Below, piece by piece: positions 28,071 to 34,540 of a stretch of 64,000 nucleotides of DNA. Each line of letters starts with the position of its first letter. The stretch's first letter is position 1. The translations under genes and the position numbers were made by a program. The stretch comes from Bacilli bacterium. GTDB lineage: Bacteria > Bacillota_I > Bacilli_A > RFN20 > CAG-826. The DNA lies in the NCBI GenBank assembly GCA_017502465.1, contig JAFVUY010000017.1:1-64000 (forward strand), read 5' to 3'. The notes beneath the pieces were generated by a model. That model was given only the letters and a program-made list of their open reading frames with translations, was not told the DNA's origin and ran no database searches.

Positions 28071-29054
28071 ATGGAAAGAAAAATATTCGAATTTCATTGT
28101 CACTACTTATTTAAGATGTCAAAGCAAGAAATGCTCGACATCTTCAAAGAAGAGTTTGAAAACACAGATGTAAAGAAAGTCTGTTTTTTAAGCATTCCTC
28201 AAGAATATTCAAGTAAAGGTGAATTAATAATTAACAAAGATCAAAATGAACTTGGTTTATTTTTAAAGAAGTCTTTTTCTCCAAATGCTTATGCATTTGC
28301 AGGGCTTGTTCATCCAAAAAAATATTACAGCAAAGAAGAAATTAAAAAAGACTTCTTAAAACAAGTTGAAAGTTATTATGAACAAGGCTTTGATGGAATG
28401 AAAATGTTAGAGGGATATCCAACATTTATCAAATATACAGGCCAAGGAATAGATTCTGAAATATATGATGATTTTTATAAGTTTTGTGAAGAACATCGTT
28501 TTCCAATTGTTATGCACGTGGCTAATCCTGATGAAAACTGGAATATCTTAGAGGCAGATAAATATGCGATTGAATTAGGAAGAGTGTATGATTCAACTTA
28601 TCCTTCAAAAGAAGAAATTACTAACCAAGTATTTAATGTTTTAAAGAAATTTCCAAGACTCACTCTTATCCTCGCGCATTTTGGATTCTTTTCAAAGCAT
28701 TATGAAGACGCGGAAAGATTTATGTCTTATCAAAATACATATTTAGACACCACTCCTGGAGGAGAACAATTCATTCATATTTCTAAAGAACTAAATAAAT
28801 GGATGCCTTTTATTAAAAAGTATCAAGATAGGATAGTATATGGTTCTGATTTTTACGCTTTTATCAAAGATGAAAACTTTGAAATATCTTATAAAAGACG
28901 TCCAACATTTTTAAAACAATACTTTGAAACTTCTTCCACTCATACTTATCTAGGAGAGGAATTTAAAGGTATTAATTTAGCTAAAGATATTTTAGAAAAA
29001 ATATATTATTCCAACGCGGAAAGATTATTAGGTAGTCCAAAAAAGATAAAGTAA
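28071..29054 (+). CDS. Metal-dependent hydrolase, amidohydrolase-2 family
   Basis: 327 residues, 18 nt after the regulator gene and presumably cotranscribed with it. The start at 28071 is supported because the first metal motif begins at residue 8 (FHCH). Further ligands are visible: PIVMHVANPDENW, TLILAHFGFF and RIVYGSDFYAF, the usual His, His, Asp set of the TIM-barrel amidohydrolases. The enclosed GFDGMKMLEGYP strand carries the Lys often seen after strand 4. These proteins hydrolyse or decarboxylate small cyclic or acyl compounds. The substrate is unknown. Pairing with the AraC-type gene suggests a role linked to the same sugars. The ribosome site is weak (ATCGG). Confidence 0.85.
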   Translation: MERKIFEFHCHYLFKMSKQEMLDIFKEEFENTDVKKVCFLSIPQEYSSKGELIINKDQNELGLFLKKSFSPNAYAFAGLVHPKKYYSKEEIKKDFLKQVESYYEQGFDGMKMLEGYPTFIKYTGQGIDSEIYDDFYKFCEEHRFPIVMHVANPDENWNILEADKYAIELGRVYDSTYPSKEEITNQVFNVLKKFPRLTLILAHFGFFSKHYEDAERFMSYQNTYLDTTPGGEQFIHISKELNKWMPFIKKYQDRIVYGSDFYAFIKDENFEISYKRRPTFLKQYFETSSTHTYLGEEFKGINLAKDILEKIYYSNAERLLGSPKKIK

Positions 29055-29113
29055 AAAAGAGCGTTATTTTTTGTATTAATAAGTTGATTTAAATATTTGG
29101 TACGTTCAATCAT
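29006..29113 (-). pseudogene. N-terminal remnant of an AAA_14/DUF4143-type ATPase
   Basis: A good ribosome site (AAAAGGAGATTTT) leads into an ATG at 29113 and the peptide MIERTKYLNQLINTKNN, the characteristic start of AAA_14 (DUF4143) ATPases, which normally run ~400 residues. After about 17 residues the similarity stops; the frame closes at 29006 inside the 3' end of the oppositely oriented amidohydrolase gene. The Walker A is lost. It is best read as a start fragment left by deletion. Confidence 0.6.
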
Positions 29114-29314
29114 AAAATCTCCTTTTTGGTTAATTGCTACCTTTTTTTCGATTTCATTATATAACTTGATATTTTATTCTCTTAAGAATAATCAATATGT
29201 TTGCATGTTTTTCGATAGTTAAATAATTTATACGGTGCATGTTTTTCGACAATTTTAATTATGTCATGTAAAATATTTAGAACGCTAATCACACCAACTC
29301 AAAAGCATTATGCG

Positions 29315-29365
29315 TTATAGTAAGTGAAGGTAAGTTTTAGAATTGCTAAGAATTCTTTGCAGCAT
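29315..29365 (-). pseudogene. Degenerate small-peptide frame in left repeat copy
   Basis: Downstream of the left promoter-leader copy, AGTTAGGTGATG offers a ribosome site and a 16-codon frame (MLQRILSNSKTYLHLL). It is aligned in position with the toxin peptide of the right copy but shares no hydrophobic segment, and the SD-masking pairing is broken (CCTCA versus TTAGG). An imperfect hairpin downstream (AACGCATAAT...ATTAGCGTT, 29281-29315) could be a terminator. It is probably a decayed toxin locus. Confidence 0.35.
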
Positions 29366-29395
29366 CACCTAACTTTCTTACGATCATGAGGCTAT

Positions 29396-29475
29396 TCGTT
29401 CCGAGTTTTAACGACTTTTCTTTGTCGAAATTATTATAACATCAAGGTGTGTGAACACAACTTGTATATAAATGA
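29396..29475 (-). repeat. Direct repeat, left copy: promoter plus 5' leader
   Basis: Nearly identical to 31118-31198. On the minus strand it has -35 TTGTGT (29455-29460), a 16-nt spacer, -10 TATAAT (29433-29438), then a leader with the hairpin CGAC-aaagaaaa-GTCG and CTCGGAACG. The spacer differs in length from the right copy (18 nt). The two copies bracket the kinase-like and XRE-Nudix genes. Confidence 0.75.
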
Positions 29476-29480
29476 ATTTA

Positions 29481-29510
29481 TATAAAAAAGCCGCCACTAC
29501 ATTTGCGACT
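29481..29510 (-). terminator. Intrinsic terminator overlapping kinase-like gene end
   Basis: On the minus strand AGTCGC (29510-29505) pairs with GCGGCT (29494-29489) with one G-U pair, followed by TTTTTTATA. Confidence 0.7.
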
Positions 29511-30033
29511 TTAAATATTCCATGAATTCTGGAGTCTTGCTCCAATACTTGATACCCCAATTATCAAAGTTCCACTCATCCATATAATTGTTACATTCAT
29601 AGTCAACATAGTAAATGAGACCATTTTTCACTACAAAATTTGTAGGGAAGTAATCAATATTAAGACCTGCATTTTTACTAGACTCACCCATTGATCTGAC
29701 TTGAGAAATAAAACTAGAAACATCTTCATCATCTCTCACCATTTCAAAGATGGTTTTGCCCTCAATATATTCTTTAATAATGATTTCCTGTTGTGTGTCA
29801 TAATCAAGCATTTTAGGTATTCTAATGTTCAGAGAACATAATCTCTTGTAATCGTTTAATTCTGCTTCAATTTTGTTTCCAAATTTATAATAATCGCAAG
29901 GTTCATGATGTATTTGCTTAACAATTACGAAAAAATCATTAAAACCAGCTAAATATGAATAGCCTCCTTTACCTTTGCCAAGCAATTTAATAATTTGATA
30001 CTCTTTCCCGTTTACAATTATTGATTCCATCAA
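29497..30033 (-). CDS. Small APH/choline-kinase-like protein
   Basis: 178 residues. Two adjacent ATG codons (30033, 30030) are possible starts. A glycine-rich loop GKGKGGYSY (~19-27) and a β3 Lys in VIVKQIHHE are followed by the hinge EIIIKEYIEGKTIFEMV, then NIDYFPTNFVV, which fits the HxDxxxxN catalytic loop with Asp kept but His replaced, and YYVDYECN, like the DYE metal-binding strand of choline kinase and aminoglycoside phosphotransferases. It is much shorter than those families (250-300 residues), lacking most of the C-lobe helices, so it may phosphorylate a small molecule or be a minimal kinase. It lies between two repeat copies with its own terminator. The substrate is unknown. Confidence 0.6.
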   Translation of the reverse strand: MMESIIVNGKEYQIIKLLGKGKGGYSYLAGFNDFFVIVKQIHHEPCDYYKFGNKIEAELNDYKRLCSLNIRIPKMLDYDTQQEIIIKEYIEGKTIFEMVRDDEDVSSFISQVRSMGESSKNAGLNIDYFPTNFVVKNGLIYYVDYECNNYMDEWNFDNWGIKYWSKTPEFMEYLKSQM

Positions 30034-30042
30034 AAATAATTA

Positions 30043-30071
30043 TATCAAAAAGCCGCCCATTATAGACGACT
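30043..30071 (-). terminator. Intrinsic terminator after the XRE-Nudix gene
   Basis: On the minus strand AGTCGTC (30071-30065) pairs with GGCGGCT (30057-30051), with two G-U pairs, followed by TTTTTGATAT. It closely resembles the terminator at 29481-29510. Confidence 0.7.
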
Positions 30072-30146
30072 TAATTTACATTGATTTGGTCCTAGATTTA
30101 GGACTTCTTCATATGCTTCGACTAATGTTTTAAGAGAAAAGTCATT
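30060..30146 (-). pseudogene. C-terminal remnant of an unidentified gene
   Basis: A 28-codon frame (begins NDFSLKTLVEAYEE, ends NQCKLSRL, then TAA) has a protein-like composition but no start. The codon before it is TAA where CAA would give GQNDFS; a related GQNDLS frame lies at about 31,695-31,735. It is probably the 3' end of a decayed gene. Family not recognised. Confidence 0.3.
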
Positions 30147-30168
30147 TTAGCCAACTAAGGCACAAAAA

Positions 30169-30894
30169 TTATTCTTTATGTATAAAATGAGAGTTGCTGT
30201 TAACGTTGTTAAGGATTTGATCTGATATCCCAATTGGGTATAGATTGATGCTTTTTAGTTTTTCTAGTTCGAGCCAAATAAATTTAGTGTCGTTAGTGTC
30301 TGGATTAGGAACTAACTCCTGCGTTTCATCAACCATTTTCAATTTGTAAAATATACATAATTGGTGGCAATTTTTATCGCCCCATTTCCAAAAATTCTCA
30401 TATGTTGATATGACATTAAGCGGTTCTACATCAAGACCAGTTTCTTCTTTAAACTCTCTGATGATTGTTTCCTGGCTAGTTTCACCAATTTGGCTGTGAC
30501 CTCCAGGAAGAGAATAGTCGTCTCCGCCTTTGGTTAGTAGGATTTTATTATCTTTGATAAGTACACCACCGACACGATAAGAAAATAATACTCCATCGAC
30601 ATCGAAAAGGATGTCTTTTGTCCAAACATTCTTTCTTTCCTCTTCTTTTTTGAATCTATCGTGTTCCTCTAACACTTTATCTATATGTTGAACATCAAAT
30701 AATTCATTGGCGTCAGCGCCGTATAATCTAAGCAAAAGAAGAATCTTTTCATAAGACATCTCAGACTCACCTTTTTCTATGTGAGTAATAACTGATTTAT
30801 GAGAGTACCCAAGAGATTTAGCTAATTCAGCTTGGGTTAACCCTCTTCCTTTTCTAAAGGCTTTTATTTTTTTACCTATAGTTTCTTTAGACAT
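30169..30894 (-). CDS. XRE helix-turn-helix fused to Nudix hydrolase
   Basis: 241 residues, starting at the ATG at 30894. Residues ~1-65 are a lambda-repressor-type HTH (GLTQAELAKSLGYSHKSVIT, then EKGESEMSYEKILLLLRLYG). After a charged linker (~75-95), residues ~100-235 form a Nudix domain: the box reads GGHSQIGETSQETIIREFKE (followed by ETGLDVEP), matching Gx5Ex7REUxEExGU. Nudix enzymes hydrolyse nucleoside diphosphate-linked compounds. Fusion to an HTH suggests a regulator that senses or clears a nucleotide ligand. A terminator follows at 30,043, and the promoter side faces the antitoxin promoter, so TATAAT-like sequences there may serve both strands. Confidence 0.88.
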   Translation of the reverse strand: MSKETIGKKIKAFRKGRGLTQAELAKSLGYSHKSVITHIEKGESEMSYEKILLLLRLYGADANELFDVQHIDKVLEEHDRFKKEEERKNVWTKDILFDVDGVLFSYRVGGVLIKDNKILLTKGGDDYSLPGGHSQIGETSQETIIREFKEETGLDVEPLNVISTYENFWKWGDKNCHQLCIFYKLKMVDETQELVPNPDTNDTKFIWLELEKLKSINLYPIGISDQILNNVNSNSHFIHKE

Positions 30895-30899
30895 AAATA

Positions 30900-30927
30900 T
30901 TCACTTTCTACGAAAATTTGTTATAAT
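30900..30927 (+). promoter_or_regulatory. Promoter of candidate antitoxin RNA
   Basis: TTCACT (30900-30905), a 16-nt spacer and TATAAT (30922-30927) on the plus strand. It would start a short RNA at about 30,934. Confidence 0.5.
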
Positions 30928-30933
30928 ATAACC

Positions 30934-30994
30934 AGAAGAACGGAGTCCTCACAAGCACTTACTGGTTAAATATGCGTGGAGGCTCTTTTATTTT
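30934..30994 (+). ncRNA. Candidate type I antitoxin RNA (~60 nt)
   Basis: It starts after the promoter at 30,900-30,927. It contains GAGTCCTC (30943-30950) able to pair with GAGGCTC (30979-30985, one bulge), followed by TTTTATTTT, a good intrinsic terminator. An alternative inner stem is AACCAGAAG with CTT-a-CTGGTT (30930-30967). Its 3' end overlaps the last codon of the convergent peptide gene. Its segment GAACGGAGTCCTCACAAG nearly copies the anti-SD part of the toxin leader (GAACGGGGCCTCACAA), so CCTCAC could block the toxin's ribosome site GTGAGG in trans. Transcription is predicted, not shown. Confidence 0.45.
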
Positions 30995-31077
30995 ACGAGC
31001 AAAGCCAACAAAGATAAGAAGAGACAAATCAGAGCAATCTTTAAAAGTTGCAACGCTTTTTCAAGATGTTCTTTCAA
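30988..31077 (-). CDS. Candidate type I toxin, 29-residue hydrophobic peptide
   Basis: A TTG at 31077 follows GAGGTGAT (31083-31090) at normal distance. The peptide starts with a charged LKEHLEK-ALQLLK part, continues with a single hydrophobic helix (IALICLFLSLLALLV) and ends in Lys and TAA at 30990-30988. Upstream are a minus-strand promoter (TTGTGT, 18 nt, TATAAT), a leader hairpin (ACGAC/GTCGT) and CCTCAC (31115-31110), which can pair with the SD sequence GTGAGG (31092-31087) and hide it. Size, helix and masked ribosome site match type I toxins such as Fst and TxpA/BsrG, but the PxxxG core of Fst is absent. An ATG at 31084 in another frame gives only 7 codons. Toxicity is inference. Confidence 0.5.
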   Translation of the reverse strand: MKEHLEKALQLLKIALICLFLSLLALLVK

Positions 31078-31117
31078 TGGACATCACCTCACTCTCTGTG
31101 TTCAGATTTGTGAGGCC

Positions 31118-31198
31118 CCGTTCCGAGTTTTAACGACTTTTCTTTGTCGTAATTATTATAACAAAAAAGGTGTCTGTTACACAACTTGTATATAAATA
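31118..31198 (-). repeat. Direct repeat, right copy: toxin promoter plus 5' leader
   Basis: -35 TTGTGT (31179-31184), an 18-nt spacer, -10 TATAAT (31155-31160), then the leader hairpin ACGAC (31150-31146) with GTCGT (31137-31133) and CTCGGAACG. It matches 29396-29475 over about 80 bp, including the upstream segment that reads ACACAACTTGTATATAAAT on the plus strand. Confidence 0.75.
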
Positions 31199-31250
31199 TA
31201 TTTGTACAAATATCCACCGGACAATTTACACCCGGAATCTTATTTAATTA

Positions 31251-31510
31251 TCAGATTGCGCCAATAGGTATCGCATATATTTCTTCATCAATAATTAGAG
31301 GTGATTTATGCAAAAAAGAAACAATTCAGGATTTTTAATCGCAGTTTCTCTTTCTCTAAGGTTGTCTAAGGATACATATTCATAACCAAATTCTTTTTTT
31401 ATCTCATCACACAAGGTAGACTTGCCAACTTGTCTGGCTCCAGTAATATGAACAACAGGCTTGTTATTCATAGCTTTTATTACTGATTCTTTAATAGTCC
31501 TGTCAATCAT
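31251..31510 (-). pseudogene. Frameshifted N-terminal part of an AAA_14/DUF4143 ATPase
   Basis: The intact part is 71 residues from the ATG at 31510 (site AAAGGAT): DRTIKESVIKAMNNKPVVHI, then TGARQVGKST (Walker A), EYVSLDNLRERETAIKNPELF. This is the usual start of ~400-residue AAA_14 ATPases. The frame then stops at 31295, but the +1 frame continues as PLIIDEEIYAIPIGAI to a TGA at 31251, clearly matching the PLIIDEIQYAP Walker B region. So a frameshift lies near NPELFL and the rest of the gene (~300 residues) is missing. A second start fragment of the same broad family lies at 29,006. The protein should be non-functional. Confidence 0.75.
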
Positions 31511-31759
31511 AAATGAATATCCTTTCGTAATAATTTAACTTGCACTTTAATTTTTACGCAATTATTCAAATTAGTTAATGCTCAATTATCTGTTAACGCA
31601 ATTTTATTCTTCATAATAATTCCTTCGATTAAATGAACTATCAATATATGAGTTATGTGGCGTACAAGAAAAGACCTCCGAAGAGGCCTAATCTATGCTG
31701 GATAAGTCATTTTGTCCAATTTTGAATAAGTGACTTTGGACAACGACAACAAATATTAA
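31511..31759. other. Intergenic stretch between ATPase remnant and rpsR
   Basis: It contains the rpsF operon terminator (31663-31689), an 8-bp inverted repeat TTGTCCAA / TTGGACAA (31714-31744 area), and a short minus-strand frame reading HLFKIGQNDLSSID-stop that resembles the remnant at 30,060. Nothing else was found. Confidence 0.5.
31663..31689 (-). terminator. Terminator of the rpsF-ssb-rpsR operon
   Basis: On the minus strand AGGCCTC (31689-31683), TTCG tetraloop, GAGGTCT (31678-31672, one G-U pair), then TTTCTTGT. Confidence 0.8.
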
Positions 31760-31987
31760 TTAGTCTTGAACGTATGGTAAGAGAGCCATGAAACGAGCGT
31801 TTTTAATTGCTCTAGCTAATTCTCTTTGATGTTTTGCACATGTTCCTGTTGCACGTCTTGGTGAAATTTTACCATTTGGTGTAATGAACATTTTTAACAT
31901 TTCAACGTTTTTATAATCAATAAATTTGATGTTATTTTTCTTGAAATAACATACTTTTTTATGTGGTCTAACTTTTCTGAATGCCAT
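31760..31987 (-). CDS. rpsR: Ribosomal protein bS18
   Basis: 75 residues. It ends ...[30 protein letters not shown], and the core [19 protein letters not shown] plus SPRRATGTC are strongly conserved in bS18, which pairs with bS6 on the 30S platform. Length is normal. It is the last gene of rpsF-ssb-rpsR with a 24-bp gap after ssb, and a terminator lies about 70 bp downstream. Confidence 0.98.
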   Translation of the reverse strand: MAFRKVRPHKKVCYFKKNNIKFIDYKNVEMLKMFITPNGKISPRRATGTCAKHQRELARAIKNARFMALLPYVQD

Positions 31988-32011
31988 AATAATTTCCTTT
32001 CCTTTAATTAA

Positions 32012-32446
32012 CTAGAATGGAAGATCATCGTCAGCGATATCGATAGAATCGAGATTGTTTTCTTCTTCAACTGATGGAACATCATTAAATGTTGGAGTAG
32101 TTGTAGAACCTCTTTCTCCGCTTGCGGATTTTGGTTCTAAGAATTGAACAGAGTCACAAAGAACTTCAATAACTGTTGCCTTTGTGCCATCCTTACGATC
32201 GTAAGATCTTTGGCTTAAACGTCCTTCGACGCCGACTAATGAGCCCTTTCTGACAAATTGTGCAACGTTTTCAGCTTGTTGTGAGAACACAACACAAGGA
32301 ATATAGGAAGCTGTTTTGCTACCGTCTGCTGCCTTGCCGCGGTTATCTACCGCTAAAGTGAATGAACATACTGCACCGCCAGATGTGGTATTTCTTAATT
32401 CTGGGTCTCTAGTTAAACGACCCACAAGAACTACACGATTAATCAT
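32012..32446 (-). CDS. ssb: Single-stranded DNA-binding protein
   Basis: 144 residues. The OB-fold opens with INRVVLVGRLTRDPELRNTT and includes VCSFTLAVDN; the acidic C-terminal tip DDDLPF, which recruits replication and repair proteins, is intact. The linker (~105-135) is short. It binds single-stranded DNA as a tetramer during replication, recombination and repair. Position between rpsF (15-nt gap) and rpsR is the classic Bacilli arrangement. Confidence 0.98.
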   Translation of the reverse strand: MINRVVLVGRLTRDPELRNTTSGGAVCSFTLAVDNRGKAADGSKTASYIPCVVFSQQAENVAQFVRKGSLVGVEGRLSQRSYDRKDGTKATVIEVLCDSVQFLEPKSASGERGSTTTPTFNDVPSVEEENNLDSIDIADDDLPF

Positions 32447-32461
32447 AAATGATTATCCTCC

Positions 32462-32752
32462 TTATTCGTGGTCGACGACAACTAAATGACGTAAAACACT
32501 TGGATTAATTTTTGTAAGACGAGCGAATTCTTTAAGAGCTGCTTCATCTGTGGTCACTTTAATGACGACATAGTATCCTTTAACTTCGTCGTTAATTGGA
32601 TAAGCTAATTCGCGTAAACCGAGTTTTTCATCAACATCGTTGATTGTGGCGCCTCTTTCGAGGAGAATGCCATGGATTTTATCCATAACTTCTTTACGTG
32701 CTGCTTCATCTAAGTCGGCTTTTAAAATGTACATAATTTCGTAATTGCGCAT
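32462..32752 (-). CDS. rpsF: Ribosomal protein bS6
   Basis: 96 residues, starting RNYEIMYILKADLDE and containing LGLRELAYPI and GYYVVIKV, all typical of bS6. It binds bS18 and 16S rRNA in the platform of the small subunit. The ATG at 32752 follows GGGAGGT. It is the first gene of the operon; the leader has a strong hairpin and a consensus promoter, so autoregulation by bS6:bS18 is possible as in other bacteria, though the conserved CCG element was not identified. Confidence 0.98.
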   Translation of the reverse strand: MRNYEIMYILKADLDEAARKEVMDKIHGILLERGATINDVDEKLGLRELAYPINDEVKGYYVVIKVTTDEAALKEFARLTKINPSVLRHLVVVDHE

Positions 32753-32778
32753 TTTTCTACCTCCCTTTGGTCTAAATG

Positions 32779-32801
32779 GCTATTTCTATCATTGAAATAG
32801 C
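32779..32801 (-). promoter_or_regulatory. Leader hairpin of the rpsF operon
   Basis: GCTATTTC and GAAATAGC form an 8-bp perfect stem with a 7-nt loop, about 26 nt ahead of the rpsF start. Position suits a bS6:bS18 autoregulatory structure, but this is inferred from place only. Confidence 0.4.
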
Positions 32802-32826
32802 AGAGATTGCCTTTTAAAGCGTTCTT

Positions 32827-32855
32827 ATTATACATAGTGCACCCGCGTTTGTAAA
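32827..32855 (-). promoter_or_regulatory. Promoter of rpsF-ssb-rpsR
   Basis: On the minus strand TTTACA (32855-32850), a 17-nt spacer and TATAAT (32832-32827). This is a near-consensus housekeeping sigma promoter, 75 bp upstream of rpsF. Confidence 0.8.
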
Positions 32856-32981
32856 GTCAATTAATTGAAGTCGCTAAATTGATATATAGACACTTTCTTC
32901 TCCCTAAAATGCTAATAACCTTTTTGGCTTCTATTATAAATACTCTCACTTTTCTAATTTTTACCGAAATTTTTTTCAAAA

Positions 32982-33010
32982 TTAAAAAAGACCGTTATTT
33001 TTAACGATCT
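32982..33010 (-). terminator. Terminator of lysS
   Basis: On the minus strand AGATCGTTA (33010-33002), loop AAAA, TAACGGTCT (32997-32989, one G-U pair), then TTTTTT. Confidence 0.85.
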
Positions 33011-33031
33011 TCATTTAGTTTTTGAAGTGGT

Positions 33032-34519
33032 CTATTTATCCTTCATTGTTGGGAAGAGGATAATTTCTCTAATTGTGGATTGATTACATAATAAACAGGC
33101 AAGTCTATCAATACCCATTCCAATACCACCTGCTGGAGGCATGCCATATTCAAGAGCTTCTAAGAATTCTTCATCTAATTCATTAGCCTCTTCATCTCCT
33201 AATTCTTTTGCTTTTAATTGAGCAAGGAATCTTTCTCTTTGATCTAATGGATCATTTAATTCTGTGTAAGCGTTTGCAAGTTCGTGTCCGTTTACAAATA
33301 ATTCAAATCTTTCAACAAATCTTGGGTCTTTAGATTTTTTAGTTAATGGAGAAACTTCAATTGGATATGTGTGAACAAATGTTGGTTGAATTAAGTCTGC
33401 TTCGCAGTATTTTTCAAAGAATTCATTCATAATGTGACCAACTGTGTTTTTAAATTTATCCAAATGGATTTCATGTTCATCAGCAAGAGCCTTAGCTTCT
33501 TCGAATGTAATTTGAGAAGTAAAATCAATTCCAGTTTTTTCTTTGATAAGTTCCGCCATTGAGACCCAACGGAATGGTGATTTGAAATCGATTACTTTAT
33601 CTTGATATGTAACAATTGCGGAACCAGTAACGTCTTTTGCAGCTTTTCTAATCATGTTTTCTGCAAGTTTTCTCATGGATTGAAGATCACCATAGGCTTG
33701 ATAGGCTTCAATTGTGGTGAACTCAGGGTTATGTGTCGCATCCATGCCTTCGTTTCTAAATAAACGTCCTATTTCATAGACTCTTTCTAACCCACCTACG
33801 AGCAATTTTTTCAAATTAATTTCTGTGGCAATTCTTAAATAAAAATCTTTGTCTAAAGCGTTGTGATGAGTGACAAATGGTCTTGCAGAAGCGCCACCTA
33901 AGATTGGAGAAAGCATAGAAGTTTCAACTTCAATAAATCCTTCTTTATCTAAGTATTCTTGAATACTTCTAACCATTCTTGGTCTCATAAAAGCAACTGC
34001 TTTTGCCTCGTCATTCATAATTAAATCTAAATAACGACGTCTGTATCTTTCTTCAACATCAGTTAAACCATGGAATTTTTCTGGAAGTGGATGGAGACAT
34101 TTTGTTAAATGTGTATATTTTTCACAACGGATTGTAAGTTCTCCAGTTCTTGTCATCATAACAAAACCTTTAACACCGACAATGTCGCCGATATCAGCGA
34201 GTTTAAATAAATCGTATTGTTTTTTACCAACAACGTCGATTCCCATATAAACTTGCATATAACCTGTTTTGTCTTGAAGTTTCATAAAGGAGGCTTTGCC
34301 CATTCTACGAATGGCCATAATTCTTCCTGCGAATGAAACAGTTAAATGCAATTTTTCTAATTGTTTAGCGTTTTTCTTTTTGCAGATTTCACGAATCTCA
34401 GATGCGTGATGACTAACCTTATAAGCTTTTCCATAAGGATCAAGTCCTGCAGCTTCGTATTTAGGGAGCTTCTCCCTTCTTGCTATCTCTTGGTCGTTTA
34501 ATTCAATTTTGTTATCCAT
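33032..34519 (-). CDS. lysS: Lysyl-tRNA synthetase, class II
   Basis: 495 residues, standard length. The ATG at 34519 follows GAGAGGTTG. The N-terminal OB-fold (~55-150, VSFAGRIMAIRRMGKASFMK) binds the anticodon. The class II core has motif 1 (VRSIQEYLDKEGFIEVETSM), motif 2 (GRLFRNEGMDATHNPEFTTIEAY) and motif 3 (GIGMGIDRLACLL). It charges tRNA-Lys with lysine using ATP. It has its own promoter and terminator and lies next to dusB, as in Bacillus. Confidence 0.98.
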   Translation of the reverse strand: MDNKIELNDQEIARREKLPKYEAAGLDPYGKAYKVSHHASEIREICKKKNAKQLEKLHLTVSFAGRIMAIRRMGKASFMKLQDKTGYMQVYMGIDVVGKKQYDLFKLADIGDIVGVKGFVMMTRTGELTIRCEKYTHLTKCLHPLPEKFHGLTDVEERYRRRYLDLIMNDEAKAVAFMRPRMVRSIQEYLDKEGFIEVETSMLSPILGGASARPFVTHHNALDKDFYLRIATEINLKKLLVGGLERVYEIGRLFRNEGMDATHNPEFTTIEAYQAYGDLQSMRKLAENMIRKAAKDVTGSAIVTYQDKVIDFKSPFRWVSMAELIKEKTGIDFTSQITFEEAKALADEHEIHLDKFKNTVGHIMNEFFEKYCEADLIQPTFVHTYPIEVSPLTKKSKDPRFVERFELFVNGHELANAYTELNDPLDQRERFLAQLKAKELGDEEANELDEEFLEALEYGMPPAGGIGMGIDRLACLLCNQSTIREIILFPTMKDK

Positions 34520-34540
34520 AGTTTCAACCTCTCGTTAGTT

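Larger units (their letters stand above)
29114..29496. other. Gene-poor interval with repeats
   Basis: This stretch holds a 7-bp-arm inverted repeat (TTATTCT-ctta-AGAATAA near 29176-29193, flanked by TTGAT/ATCAA), two 13-bp direct repeats (GCATGTTTTTCGA at 29203-29215 and 29237-29249), and a degenerate left copy of the toxin promoter and leader (29396-29475). No tRNA or convincing gene was found. Confidence 0.6.

Noticed and set aside
31060..31084. Seven-codon ATG frame (MSIERTS) at the toxin ribosome site
   Set aside because: The SD spacing to this ATG is too short and the frame is not hydrophobic. It could be a tiny leader peptide, but nothing supports that.
29055..31759. Possible prophage or complete insertion sequence
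   Set aside because: No integrase, transposase, capsid or terminal inverted repeats were found. Only remnants of non-phage genes are present.
32753..32860. A defined bS6:bS18 leader riboregulator
   Set aside because: There is a strong hairpin, but I could not find the conserved CCG bulge of the known motif, so it is listed only as a hairpin.
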